Of a stretch of 60,953 bases of DNA, positions 8,090 to 16,636 are shown piece after piece (within the stretch, counting starts at the first letter, position 1; every line of letters starts with the position of its first letter). Origin of the DNA: Ignavibacteria bacterium (GTDB taxonomy: Bacteria > Bacteroidota > Ignavibacteria > Tepidaquicellales > Tepidaquicellaceae); the NCBI GenBank assembly GCA_016873795.1, contig VGWA01000002.1:1-60953 (forward strand), written 5' to 3'. Below the pieces are notes generated by a model. It searched no databases, was not told the DNA's origin, and saw only the letters and a list, made by a program, of their open reading frames with translations. Made by a program: the position numbers and the translations under genes.

Positions 8090-10369
8090 ATGAAAGATAA
8101 TCCAAAATACTGGCGGAATGATGCCTATGCAAAAGTAACCGGAAAAGCTAAATATACGGACGATATAAAGCAGTATGATATGCTATACGGAGTACCCGTC
8201 TATTCGGATTTTGTGCATGCTAAAATTCTCGATATCAAGACAGAGAAGGCACAACAAGCAACGGGAGTCGTAAGAGTTCTAACCTGTAAAGATGTACCCG
8301 GAACTAATAGATATGGTCAGATAATAAAGGATTTCAGAATCTTTGCCGATGATAAAATAAGATATAATGGAGATGTAGTTGCTTTGATTGTTGCTTCCTC
8401 AAGAGAGCTTGCTCTCGAAGCATCAAGACTTGTTGAAGTTACGGCTGAAGAAATTTCCCCCGTTTTAGATGCGGAAGAAGCAATGAAAAATGAAGTTTTT
8501 GTTCATGAAAACCATGGTACTAATGTTATCAATCATCATAAAATCAGAAGAGGAAATGTGGAAGAAGGTTTCAAACAATCTGACATAATAATTGAAGAAA
8601 AATTTGAGACACAATTTGTAGAGCATGCCTATATGGAAACTGAAGCAGCTGTCTGTACCCTGAGGCAGGACGGTGTTATGGAAGTTTATGGCAGTATGCA
8701 GCACCCGTTCAGTACCAGAAGATTTGTTGCCGCTGTTCTGGGCGTAGATTTGTCGGAAGTTGAAGTTATAGGTACACCTATGGGAGGCGGATTCGGCGGA
8801 AAGGATGATACAGCTGCAATTATATGCGCAAGAGCTGCACTCGCTGCTAAAATTACAGGAAAACCTGTTAAAATTTCTTATAGAAGAGACTGGTCTGTAA
8901 GAGAAAGTTATAAACGACATCCCTATAAAGTTTATTATAAAATGGGACTGTCACGTGATGGAAAAATCAATGCTGTCCGTTGTAAAATTATTGCCGATGG
9001 CGGAGCATATTGCTCGGTAACTCCATGGGTAACATGGCGCTCTACGGTTCAATGCTGCGGTCCTTATGTGGTGGATAATGTACACTGTGATACTTACGGA
9101 GTTTATACAAATAACGTAGTTACGGGAGCAATGAGGGGATTCGGCTCGCCGCAAATGAATTTTGTTATCGAATCTGTGATGGAAATTGCTGCTTCAAAGT
9201 TAAAAATTTCATCCATCGGATTGAGAAAGAAAAATGTGGTAAGACAAAATAGTACTACCATTACTGGACAGGTCTTGAATAACCATATCGTAAGTATGGA
9301 ACAGGTTCTCGATACGCTGATTGAAAACTTTGATTACTTCAATAAATACCGTAAATGTTCCTTTGGAAAATCTGATTCCGACGAATTGTATGGTGTTGGA
9401 TTGGCAATGTGTTATAGGGGAATGAGCATCGGAGCAGAAGGTGTTGACTTTAATTCTGCAATAATCAATGTTCAAAAAGACGGCTCTGTCCTTCTTGAAA
9501 CCGGAATACATGAAAATGGTCAGGGTGCTGAATCCGCTATGATTCTGTGCCTTTCCGGAGAATTGGGAATACCGAAAGAAAAAATCAGGTATAGAAGACC
9601 TTCAACTTCAACCATTCCGGACGGAGGCACTACTGTAGCATCAAGAGGAACATTGCTCGGTACAAGTGCTGTAGTCAATGCTGCAAAAATACTTAAAGAA
9701 AAAATTACTGATGTCATTGGAAATATTTTGAATTCCGGTGCAGATAAAAATCTGATTTTTAAAGATGGAAAAATTCTTGGCATTGACGGAAAGTCAATTA
9801 CTTTTGAAGAAGCAATATCCGTTATGTATGAAAAACGGGTATACCCTTATTCCTTTGGCGTTTTTACACCACCGATGATTGATTGGAACGAAGAAACAGG
9901 ACAGGGAAATCCATATTTTACTTATGTATATGGGGCGCAGGCAATTGAATTGATTGTTAATAAAAAAACGGGCAAAGTGAAATTGCTAAATGCTGTTGCG
10001 GTTCATGACGTGGGAAAAGAAATAAATCCGGGTATGCTCAGAGGACAATTTTATGGAGGAATGGCAATGGGCATCGGTTATGGATTATTTGAAAAAATTA
10101 AAATTAAAAACGGAAGAATAGAAAATTTGAACTTAACATCCTACCATGTACCGCGTTCCGTCGATTTACCAGAAATGAAAGCACTTATCGTTGAAAATAA
10201 TGACCCGACTTCAACTTCCGGAGCTAAAGGAATAGGAGAACCTGCAAATGAACTGATGGCACCCGCTGTTGCAAATGCAATCTATAATGCAACCGGTATC
10301 AGGTATTACAAATTACCGGTTATGTTCGAGGGTGATAAAAACATTAAAGACTCTGTAAATAAAAAATAA
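8090..10369 (+). CDS. Molybdenum hydroxylase large subunit (xanthine dehydrogenase family)
   Basis: A 759 aa Mo-cofactor subunit of the xanthine dehydrogenase/aldehyde oxidase family, similar to the Mo part of XdhD. Key motifs are MGGGFGGKDD (about 229-238), AMRGFGSPQ, HENGQGAESA and the C-terminal GAKGIGEPANE, whose Glu is the expected catalytic base. The [2Fe-2S] subunit follows 13 nt downstream. Enzymes of this family hydroxylate purines, N-heterocycles or aldehydes using water. No in-frame TGA suggests selenocysteine; in selenium-dependent relatives the selenium is a labile ligand, not a coded residue. There is no FAD subunit in the window. Neighbouring ssnA, ygeY and hyuA favour a purine-like substrate. 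Confidence 0.87.
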   Translation: MKDNPKYWRNDAYAKVTGKAKYTDDIKQYDMLYGVPVYSDFVHAKILDIKTEKAQQATGVVRVLTCKDVPGTNRYGQIIKDFRIFADDKIRYNGDVVALIVASSRELALEASRLVEVTAEEISPVLDAEEAMKNEVFVHENHGTNVINHHKIRRGNVEEGFKQSDIIIEEKFETQFVEHAYMETEAAVCTLRQDGVMEVYGSMQHPFSTRRFVAAVLGVDLSEVEVIGTPMGGGFGGKDDTAAIICARAALAAKITGKPVKISYRRDWSVRESYKRHPYKVYYKMGLSRDGKINAVRCKIIADGGAYCSVTPWVTWRSTVQCCGPYVVDNVHCDTYGVYTNNVVTGAMRGFGSPQMNFVIESVMEIAASKLKISSIGLRKKNVVRQNSTTITGQVLNNHIVSMEQVLDTLIENFDYFNKYRKCSFGKSDSDELYGVGLAMCYRGMSIGAEGVDFNSAIINVQKDGSVLLETGIHENGQGAESAMILCLSGELGIPKEKIRYRRPSTSTIPDGGTTVASRGTLLGTSAVVNAAKILKEKITDVIGNILNSGADKNLIFKDGKILGIDGKSITFEEAISVMYEKRVYPYSFGVFTPPMIDWNEETGQGNPYFTYVYGAQAIELIVNKKTGKVKLLNAVAVHDVGKEINPGMLRGQFYGGMAMGIGYGLFEKIKIKNGRIENLNLTSYHVPRSVDLPEMKALIVENNDPTSTSGAKGIGEPANELMAPAVANAIYNATGIRYYKLPVMFEGDKNIKDSVNKK

Positions 10370-10382
10370 ATCAACTAATAAT

Positions 10383-10862
10383 ATGGATTTCATATATTTA
10401 AATAACCAAAAAGTTAACATCCCGGAAAATAAACTTGAAAAAAAACTAATCGAGTTTCTGAGAGAAGATATGAATCTGACTGGCGTAAAAAATGCCTGTG
10501 ATTCAGGTGCCTGCGGTGCCTGCGCGGTTTTGGTTGATAACCAGATTAATAAAATTTGTTTTAAAAAAGTTAAAGATGTTATCGGTAAAAAAATATTGAC
10601 TATTGAAGGAATGGCTGAATCAGACGGAACTCTTCATCCGCTTCAGCAGGCTTTTATCGGTTATGGTGCTGTTCAGTGCGGTTACTGTACACCCGGAATG
10701 ATTCTTACCGCTCATGCTTACTTATTGAAAAATCCGAAACCCTCAAGAAACGAAATTAGATATGCCTTAAGAGGAAATTTGTGCCGATGTACGGGTTATC
10801 AGCAAATTATTGATGCAATTGAAGCTGCTTCTGTGTATTATGTAGAAGAACCTTCCGGATGA
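10383..10862 (+). CDS. Molybdenum hydroxylase [2Fe-2S] subunit
   Basis: A 159 aa iron-sulfur subunit of the xanthine dehydrogenase/CoxS family. The N-terminal plant-type ferredoxin cluster is seen as CDSGACGAC followed by a later Cys (ICFKK), and the second cluster as CGYCTPGM plus NLCRCTGYQ. It transfers electrons from the Mo site to FAD or another acceptor. The start at 10383 follows AACTAATAAT, the same upstream context as the large subunit gene. Because no FAD subunit (CoxM/YgfM type) is seen, electrons may leave to a partner encoded elsewhere or to one of the nearby flavoproteins; that is inference. Confidence 0.9.
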   Translation: MDFIYLNNQKVNIPENKLEKKLIEFLREDMNLTGVKNACDSGACGACAVLVDNQINKICFKKVKDVIGKKILTIEGMAESDGTLHPLQQAFIGYGAVQCGYCTPGMILTAHAYLLKNPKPSRNEIRYALRGNLCRCTGYQQIIDAIEAASVYYVEEPSG

Positions 10863-10977
10863 TAACGGATAATCTTTTTGTTTTAAATAAAACGAAAAAT
10901 TTTTTAATTTATTAATATTAACTGAATTGTTATCTTGATTATTACAAATATCTGTAGCTGTTGAAAAAATAAAAAAT

Positions 10978-10982
10978 AGGAG
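10978..10982 (+). promoter_or_regulatory. Shine-Dalgarno site AGGAG for the aldehyde dehydrogenase gene
   Basis: AGGAG lies 8 nt before the ATG at 10991. Most genes in this window have only A/T-rich leaders, so this strong site stands out and supports the chosen start. Confidence 0.7.
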
Positions 10983-10990
10983 ATTAAAAA

Positions 10991-12505
10991 ATGTCAGAAA
11001 AATTCCAAAATTTTATAAACGGAGAATGGAAATATTCCGATAGCGGTGAATTTTCAGAAAATAGAAATCCTGCAAACTGGAAAGAAGATTTAATAGGACT
11101 TTTTCCGAAATCTACCGTTAAAGACGTGAAAGAAGCTGTTCAGTCCGCTAAAAAAGCATTTGAAAAATGGCGGCTGGTTCCGGCACCCAAAAGAGGAGAT
11201 GTTTTGAAAGTTGTCGGTGACCTAATGACGGAAAGAAAAAACGAAATAGCATTTGAAATGACGCGTGAAATGGGAAAAGTAAATGCCGAAACAAAAGGTG
11301 ATACACAGGAAGGTATAGACACCGCATACTATGCAGCTTCTGAAGGAAGAAGATTGTTCGGAATGAATGCCCCGAGTGAATTAAATAATAAAATGAATTT
11401 GAGTTTTCGTATGCCTGTGGGTGTTGCGGGGATTATTACACCGTGGAACTTCCCGATGGCAATACCAACCTGGAAGATTTTTCCCGCACTTGTGTGCGGA
11501 AATACGGTTGTCTTTAAACCTGCTGAATTAACTCCGAAAACCGCAAATACACTGATACATATAATAGATACCGCTATGAAAGAAGTACTCGGAAAAGATT
11601 ATATCCCGGGAGTTGTTAATCTCGTACATGGAAGCGGAAGAGTTGTGGGCGAAGCTTTTCTTGCAGATAAAGATATTAACTTGATTTCATTTACCGGTTC
11701 GACCGAAGTCGGTAAAAGAATTAATGAAGTGGGCGGCAGAGAACTTAAAAGAGTCTCACTTGAACTCGGAGGAAAAAATGCTCAAATCGTTATGCCTGAT
11801 GCTAATATGGACCTGGCTCTCGATGCCGTTTTGTGGGGAGCGTTTGGTACTACAGGACAAAGATGTACCGCAACCTCAAGATTAATATTACACAAGGATA
11901 TTTATGATATGTTTGTGACAAGACTTACGGAAAAAACAAGTAAACTGAGACTCGGATACGGAAATAATGAAAATGTAGACGTCGGACCTTGTGTTAGTGA
12001 ACAGCAAAGAGAAACAGTTGAATATTATGTAAATGTGGGATTAAACGAAGATAAAGCTAAATTGTGCTGCGGCGGAAAACGTGCCGAGGACGGCGACCTT
12101 GCTAAAGGATGGTTCTTTAAACCTACTATATTTATTGAAGTGACCCCTGAAATGAGAATTGCAAAAGAGGAAATCTTCGGACCTGTTCTATCTGTTATTA
12201 AATGCCGTGACCTCGATGACGCAATCAAAATTTTAAATAATACTGAATATGGTCTATCCTCGAGTATATTTACAAATAATGTGAACGATGCTTTTAAAGC
12301 CGTAAGGGATATACAGGCAGGAATTACATATATAAACGGTGCAACAATCGGTGCAGAAGCTCATATGCCCTTCGGCGGCGTTAAAGCAACAGGCAATGGA
12401 CACAGAGAAGGCGGCTGGACTGTTTATGATTTCTATACCGAATGGAAAGCTGTCTATATCGATTATTCGGGTAAATTGCAAAGAGCACAAATTGATAATT
12501 ATTGA
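10991..12505 (+). CDS. NAD(P)-dependent aldehyde dehydrogenase
   Basis: A 504 aa ALDH-superfamily enzyme with TPWNFPMAIPTWK (cofactor and anion-binding Asn), FTGSTEVG (nucleotide loop), the general-base Glu in SLELGGKN, the nucleophile Cys in TGQRCTATSR and EIFGPVLSV near the C-terminus. It oxidises an aldehyde to a carboxylate with NAD(P)+; the side-chain preference cannot be deduced. It lies 128 bp after the Mo hydroxylase small subunit and has its own strong ribosome site, so it may be separately controlled. In context it could take an aldehyde released by the catabolic pathway. Family call is firm; the pathway link is inferred from position. Confidence 0.92.
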   Translation: MSEKFQNFINGEWKYSDSGEFSENRNPANWKEDLIGLFPKSTVKDVKEAVQSAKKAFEKWRLVPAPKRGDVLKVVGDLMTERKNEIAFEMTREMGKVNAETKGDTQEGIDTAYYAASEGRRLFGMNAPSELNNKMNLSFRMPVGVAGIITPWNFPMAIPTWKIFPALVCGNTVVFKPAELTPKTANTLIHIIDTAMKEVLGKDYIPGVVNLVHGSGRVVGEAFLADKDINLISFTGSTEVGKRINEVGGRELKRVSLELGGKNAQIVMPDANMDLALDAVLWGAFGTTGQRCTATSRLILHKDIYDMFVTRLTEKTSKLRLGYGNNENVDVGPCVSEQQRETVEYYVNVGLNEDKAKLCCGGKRAEDGDLAKGWFFKPTIFIEVTPEMRIAKEEIFGPVLSVIKCRDLDDAIKILNNTEYGLSSSIFTNNVNDAFKAVRDIQAGITYINGATIGAEAHMPFGGVKATGNGHREGGWTVYDFYTEWKAVYIDYSGKLQRAQIDNY

Positions 12506-12589
12506 TGATTGCCTTGTTGAAATTATCTGCTTTTCCGGATGCTCACTATATTGTGTAACTTTTGTAAACGTAATAAAAACTAATAATAT

Positions 12590-13471
12590 ATGAAAAAGAA
12601 AAATAACTGCGGATTTTTTATTTTCCTGACGGGAAACTATGTGAATTTATGCGCTGTGTTGTTTCTGCTTTTAATTCCTTCGATTCTTTTTCCTCAGGAT
12701 AAAAGTGAGGAGATATTAAATCTCGGAAACGAAGCAATGAAAAATGGCGATTATCAAAAAGCAGTTGAATATTTTTCCGATTATATCCTGCTCTGCCCTG
12801 ATAGTGCATCTGTATACCATTCAAGAGCAAGCGCCTTTCTTTTGTTGCGAAAATATAATGAAAGTTTTGATGATGTAAATAAAGCTTTAACCTTGAATCC
12901 GTTGAATGCGGGCGCGTATACTACCAGAGCGGTTTTGTATATGTATATGAATAATACCGGAGAATCAATTAAAGATTTTGAAAAATCACTCGAAATTGAC
13001 TCATTTAATGTTAATACGTTAAACTCATATGCTGCAATGATCGCACAAACCGGTGACTTTGAAAAAGCACTTACTCTTATTAATAAAAGCTTAGAAATTA
13101 ATCCGGAATACGCCGAAGCTTATAGAAACAGAGGTGCAATTTATTACTATTATCTTAAAGATACGCTTATGGCATTTAACGAAATTGAAAAAGCTTATGA
13201 ACTGGCACCCGAGAAAACAGATAATATCAATGCATTGGGTGCAATGTATCGTGAAATAGGTAATTATATCAAAGCTATAGAATACTATAATAAAGCACTT
13301 TCTGTCGACCCAAAAAATGCAGAAGCATATTGCCGGAGAGGAATTTCATATCTTTATCTTGAAGAGTATGAAAAAGCAATACAAGATATTGAATACGGAC
13401 TTATGCTTAATCCCGAGTATAAAGGACAGGTGCAAAAGTACCTTGATGAGGCAAAATCAAAATTGAAATAA
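12590..13471 (+). CDS. Secreted TPR-repeat protein 1
   Basis: A 293 aa protein with an N-terminal hydrophobic export segment (about 17-35, ending near FPQD) followed by six to seven tetratricopeptide repeats with the usual pattern of A8, G/Y11, A20 and P32 (for example YQKAVEYFSDYILLCPDS and YIKAIEYYNKALSVDPKN). TPR arrays are protein-binding scaffolds. It is first in a close run of three TPR genes, and the next starts 5 nt after its stop. Its leader AACTAATAATATATG matches the context of the Mo hydroxylase genes. The partner is unknown; in this phylum such proteins are often periplasmic or envelope-associated. Confidence 0.75.
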   Translation: MKKKNNCGFFIFLTGNYVNLCAVLFLLLIPSILFPQDKSEEILNLGNEAMKNGDYQKAVEYFSDYILLCPDSASVYHSRASAFLLLRKYNESFDDVNKALTLNPLNAGAYTTRAVLYMYMNNTGESIKDFEKSLEIDSFNVNTLNSYAAMIAQTGDFEKALTLINKSLEINPEYAEAYRNRGAIYYYYLKDTLMAFNEIEKAYELAPEKTDNINALGAMYREIGNYIKAIEYYNKALSVDPKNAEAYCRRGISYLYLEEYEKAIQDIEYGLMLNPEYKGQVQKYLDEAKSKLK

Positions 13472-13476
13472 CAACT

Positions 13477-14316
13477 ATGAAAATTTTTATTTTTTTATTA
13501 CTTCTGATACTACCTTTCCTCATTCACTCTTCACTGCTTGCACAGGATACACCGGAACAGTTCTATAGAATGGCAACCGGCTACCTTAATGCAAGGGAAT
13601 ATGAACAGGCTGTATACTATTACACCGAATGTCTCAAGGGCTATCCGAATTTATCTCTTGTACATGAAAGAAGAGGAACGGCATATATGCTAATGAAAAA
13701 ATACGACGAGGCATTAAGTGATTATACCGAAGCAATCAGAATAAATATTTCAAACGCTATGGCTTATCTCGGTAGGGGTACGGTTTATATGCTGCAGGGA
13801 TACTATGACGATGCAATAAGTGATTTTAATCTGGCTGTTCAATATGATATGTATAATATTCATTCTTATTTAAATAGAGCCGAAACATATATTAAAATGA
13901 AAGAGTATTCACCGGCATTAAGCGATTTAAATCATGCTGCTCAGATTAATCCGAATCATCCTGATGTTTATAAGTTAAGAGGATTAGTTCGTTTTTTTCA
14001 GACCGAGTATGATTTGGCTTTGAAAGATTTTGATTTAAGCCTGAACCTTAATAACCTGAATTATGAAACTTTTATGTATAGAGGAGACTTACTATATATT
14101 ATGAGAAAATATGAAGATGCTCTTGTAGATTTTAACAGGGCAATTGAGTTAAACGGTTATTATGCTGAATTATACGTTAAAAGAGGTTATACTTATAGTG
14201 CACTGACAAAATATCAGGAAGCAATGAATGATTTTAATACAGCAATACAATTGGATCATAATTATAAATCAAATCTTTTTCAAATTATGGATGAAATTAA
14301 AAAGAAACAGCAATGA
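13477..14316 (+). CDS. Secreted TPR-repeat protein 2
   Basis: A 279 aa protein with a clear signal peptide (MKIFIFLLLLILPFLIHSSLLAQ) and about seven TPR units covering almost all of the mature protein (for example YDEALSDYTEAIRINISN and YEDALVDFNRAIELNGYY). It is paralogous in layout to its two neighbours. Its last codons overlap the next gene by 4 nt (ATGA), so the two are probably translated together. It probably acts as a periplasmic or envelope scaffold; no catalytic residues are seen. Confidence 0.75.
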   Translation: MKIFIFLLLLILPFLIHSSLLAQDTPEQFYRMATGYLNAREYEQAVYYYTECLKGYPNLSLVHERRGTAYMLMKKYDEALSDYTEAIRINISNAMAYLGRGTVYMLQGYYDDAISDFNLAVQYDMYNIHSYLNRAETYIKMKEYSPALSDLNHAAQINPNHPDVYKLRGLVRFFQTEYDLALKDFDLSLNLNNLNYETFMYRGDLLYIMRKYEDALVDFNRAIELNGYYAELYVKRGYTYSALTKYQEAMNDFNTAIQLDHNYKSNLFQIMDEIKKKQQ

Positions 14317-15059
14317 AAAAATTTATTATTTTGTTATTTTTTATATTTATATCAGTAAATATCTTTGCTCAGGAACTTACGCCTGTCGAATGCCTTGCCC
14401 GTGCAGATACGGCTATGCGTTATGGCAGATTTGTTGATGCAATTAAGTTACTTGATAAATACGTTGAAATGTCCGATAAGAATCCCGATGTGTTTTTTAA
14501 AAGAGGTCTGTCTTATTATTCTTTGTTTAAATTCCCCGAAGCTACAAAAGATTTTAATGCGGCAATTGCACTCGACAGCACCTATGCTATGGCTTATAAT
14601 ATGCTTGGACTCATAAATATGAGAAATAATTTGAATACTCAGGCAATTAATAATTTTTCCAAAGCTATTAAGTCAAAAGTTTTTTTTCCCGAAGCTTATA
14701 ACAACAGAGGTTATGCCTATTACCTGTCCGGTGATAATGAAAATGCAATGGATGATTTTAATAAAGCTCTTGAACAAAACCCTAATTATGCCGAAGCTTT
14801 TCTCTACCGCGGTATCGTAAGGTATGCGAACGGGGATTTTGATATTTCTGTGCAGGATTTTACAAAAGCACTTAATAATAATAAAAATCTCGTTGAAGCT
14901 TATTTCTATAGAGGAATGGCGTATAAATTTCTCGAAAAATGGGTAAACGCTAAACAGGATCTGGAATATGTCGTAAAATCAGGCTCTAAGTATAATAAGG
15001 ATGCTAAAATATTTCTGGACGAAGTTAATAAGAAAATTAATGAACAAAAAAATAAATGA
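14313..15059 (+). CDS. Secreted TPR-repeat protein 3
   Basis: A 248 aa protein with a signal peptide (first 19 residues, ending NIFAQ) and about six TPR units, including FPEATKDFNAAIALDSTY and NENAMDDFNKALEQNPNY. It overlaps TPR gene 2 upstream and the lipoprotein gene downstream by 4 nt each. The three tandem paralogs suggest local duplication followed by divergence. The binding partner is unknown. Confidence 0.75.
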   Translation: MKKFIILLFFIFISVNIFAQELTPVECLARADTAMRYGRFVDAIKLLDKYVEMSDKNPDVFFKRGLSYYSLFKFPEATKDFNAAIALDSTYAMAYNMLGLINMRNNLNTQAINNFSKAIKSKVFFPEAYNNRGYAYYLSGDNENAMDDFNKALEQNPNYAEAFLYRGIVRYANGDFDISVQDFTKALNNNKNLVEAYFYRGMAYKFLEKWVNAKQDLEYVVKSGSKYNKDAKIFLDEVNKKINEQKNK

Positions 15060-15580
15060 ACTTTAACAAAAATATATTATTTCCTGTAATAATTTTTATT
15101 TTCATTGGTCTACTGTCTGTTTCCTGTGGAAAAAAGGAGTATCAGCAAAAGGAAACGGAAAAAGAAAAAATCGAACAAAAAAATGAATCGGTTTTAAAAA
15201 ATCAGCAAACTGACGGTTCACAGAAAAATTCTGAAGGTACTGAAACACAAAAAGAACAGGGAAATAAAAATTATAATGCGAAAGATAATATTGAAAAAAT
15301 TTCTCCCTCTCAGGCATCGGAGTATATCGGAAAATATGTTACGGTTTACGGCTTTGTTGCAGACGTTGCGGTCAGGGAAAAAGTTGCATATTTGAATTTT
15401 GATAAGAAATATCCGGAAAATCCGTTTACCGGAACAATATTTGCATCTGATTTTAATAAGTTTGAAAACATAGAGGATTTTAAGAATAAATATATAGAAG
15501 TTAAAGGAAAAATAAGCGAATATAGGGGAAAACCGCAGATAATAATTAATAATCCGGAACAAGTAAAAATCATCCGCTGA
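15056..15580 (+). CDS. OB-fold lipoprotein
   Basis: A 174 aa predicted lipoprotein with a hydrophobic signal ending in the lipobox LLSVSC (Cys at about residue 24). A Lys/Glu/Gln-rich linker (about 26-75) leads to a C-terminal OB-fold-like domain (about 85-172; YGFVADVAVREKVAYLNFD...VKGKISEYRGKPQI) resembling the tRNA-anti/OB nucleic acid-binding type also found in secreted proteins. It would be anchored in the membrane facing the periplasm or outside. It is coupled to TPR gene 3 (ATGA) and lies 9 nt before era. Ligand unknown: the OB fold could bind nucleic acid, metal or protein. Confidence 0.65.
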   Translation: MNFNKNILFPVIIFIFIGLLSVSCGKKEYQQKETEKEKIEQKNESVLKNQQTDGSQKNSEGTETQKEQGNKNYNAKDNIEKISPSQASEYIGKYVTVYGFVADVAVREKVAYLNFDKKYPENPFTGTIFASDFNKFENIEDFKNKYIEVKGKISEYRGKPQIIINNPEQVKIIR

Positions 15581-15589
15581 TTAATCTAT

Positions 15590-16501
15590 ATGAATAACCT
15601 AAATACAAAATGCGGGTTTGCTGTATTGATTGGAAAACCGAATTGCGGTAAATCTACATTGATGAATTCAATTCTCGGTTATAATCTTTCAATTGTTACC
15701 AGAAAAGCACAAACTACAAGAAATAAAATTCTCGGCATTTTAACTGAAGATAATTACCAGATAATTTTTACTGATACACCCGGTCTGCTTGACCCGAAGT
15801 ATGAATTGCATAAGTTCATGCTGAAAGAAATTGTTACTGCCGTCAAAAGCGCTGATGTAATTATTTATGTATCGGATTGTACAACTGTAGAACAAAATAT
15901 TGGAAATCAACTGAAAAATAGATTAAAAACCGAATTTAACAGTATTCCTCTGATTCTTGTTTTAAATAAAATTGACTTAAAAACTAAAGAGGAAATTCTG
16001 GAAATCATAGAAAAATATCAAAAGGAAACCGATTTATCTGTGGGCGGATTTGCAGAAATAGTGCCGGTATCAGCAAAGAATAATTATAATATTGATGAAT
16101 TAAAAAAAGTTATTGTTAAATACCTCGACGAGTCGGAATTTCTTTTTGACAGGGAAACATTAACGGATAAAACCGAAAGGTTCTTCGTTTCGGAAATTAT
16201 CAGACAAAAAGTGCTTGAACAATTCAAAGAAGAAATTCCCTATAGTGTGTTTGTGAATATAACAGATTTTAAAGAAAGAAAAGAAAAAAAGGATTATATA
16301 GAAGCGGAAATTATTGTTGAAAGGGAATCACAAAAAGCCATAATCATCGGCAAAAGGGGAGAATCTCTAAGGAAACTCGGTGAATCCGCAAGGTCTGATA
16401 TAGAAAATTTCCTTTCTAAAAAAGTTTATCTGAAAATATTTGTTAAAGTCAGAAAGAATTGGAAAAAAGATAAAAACTTTCTGAAAACAGGGTATTCTTA
16501 A
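15590..16501 (+). CDS. era: GTPase Era
   Basis: A 303 aa Ras-like GTPase with C-terminal KH domain, the usual Era length. G1 is GKPNCGKS (15-22), G3 is DTPG (62-65), G4 is NKID (about 124-127) and G5 is VSAK. The KH region carries IIGKRGESLRKLG and ends with the typical VRKNWKKDKNFL. Era binds the 3' end of 16S rRNA and assists 30S subunit maturation on the cytoplasmic side of the membrane. It is the last gene of the TPR/lipoprotein operon, 9 nt after the lipoprotein stop, and faces a minus-strand gene. No terminator hairpin is evident in the gap. Confidence 0.95.
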   Translation: MNNLNTKCGFAVLIGKPNCGKSTLMNSILGYNLSIVTRKAQTTRNKILGILTEDNYQIIFTDTPGLLDPKYELHKFMLKEIVTAVKSADVIIYVSDCTTVEQNIGNQLKNRLKTEFNSIPLILVLNKIDLKTKEEILEIIEKYQKETDLSVGGFAEIVPVSAKNNYNIDELKKVIVKYLDESEFLFDRETLTDKTERFFVSEIIRQKVLEQFKEEIPYSVFVNITDFKERKEKKDYIEAEIIVERESQKAIIIGKRGESLRKLGESARSDIENFLSKKVYLKIFVKVRKNWKKDKNFLKTGYS

Positions 16502-16636
16502 AATTTTATTTCTATCAACATATTAACTATGAGATATTGAAATAAATTCAAATTGCTAAATGCGTGGAGATTTACTCTTCTTTAGTATTAGTGTTTGGAT
16601 TTTTTCTTATTAACGTATGTTTTCACCCCGTGAACA

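Noticed and set aside
8090-10369. Selenocysteine-containing hydroxylase
   Set aside because: The ORF is complete without in-frame TGA. Selenium in this enzyme class is a cofactor ligand and not a coded residue, so nothing in the sequence supports Sec.
12339-12593. ORF overlapping the end of the aldehyde dehydrogenase gene
   Set aside because: Most of it is the aldehyde dehydrogenase read in another frame, and it ends on the start codon of the TPR gene; no independent start signal.
16502-16636. Intrinsic terminator between era and the convergent gene
   Set aside because: No stable GC hairpin followed by a T-run could be found.
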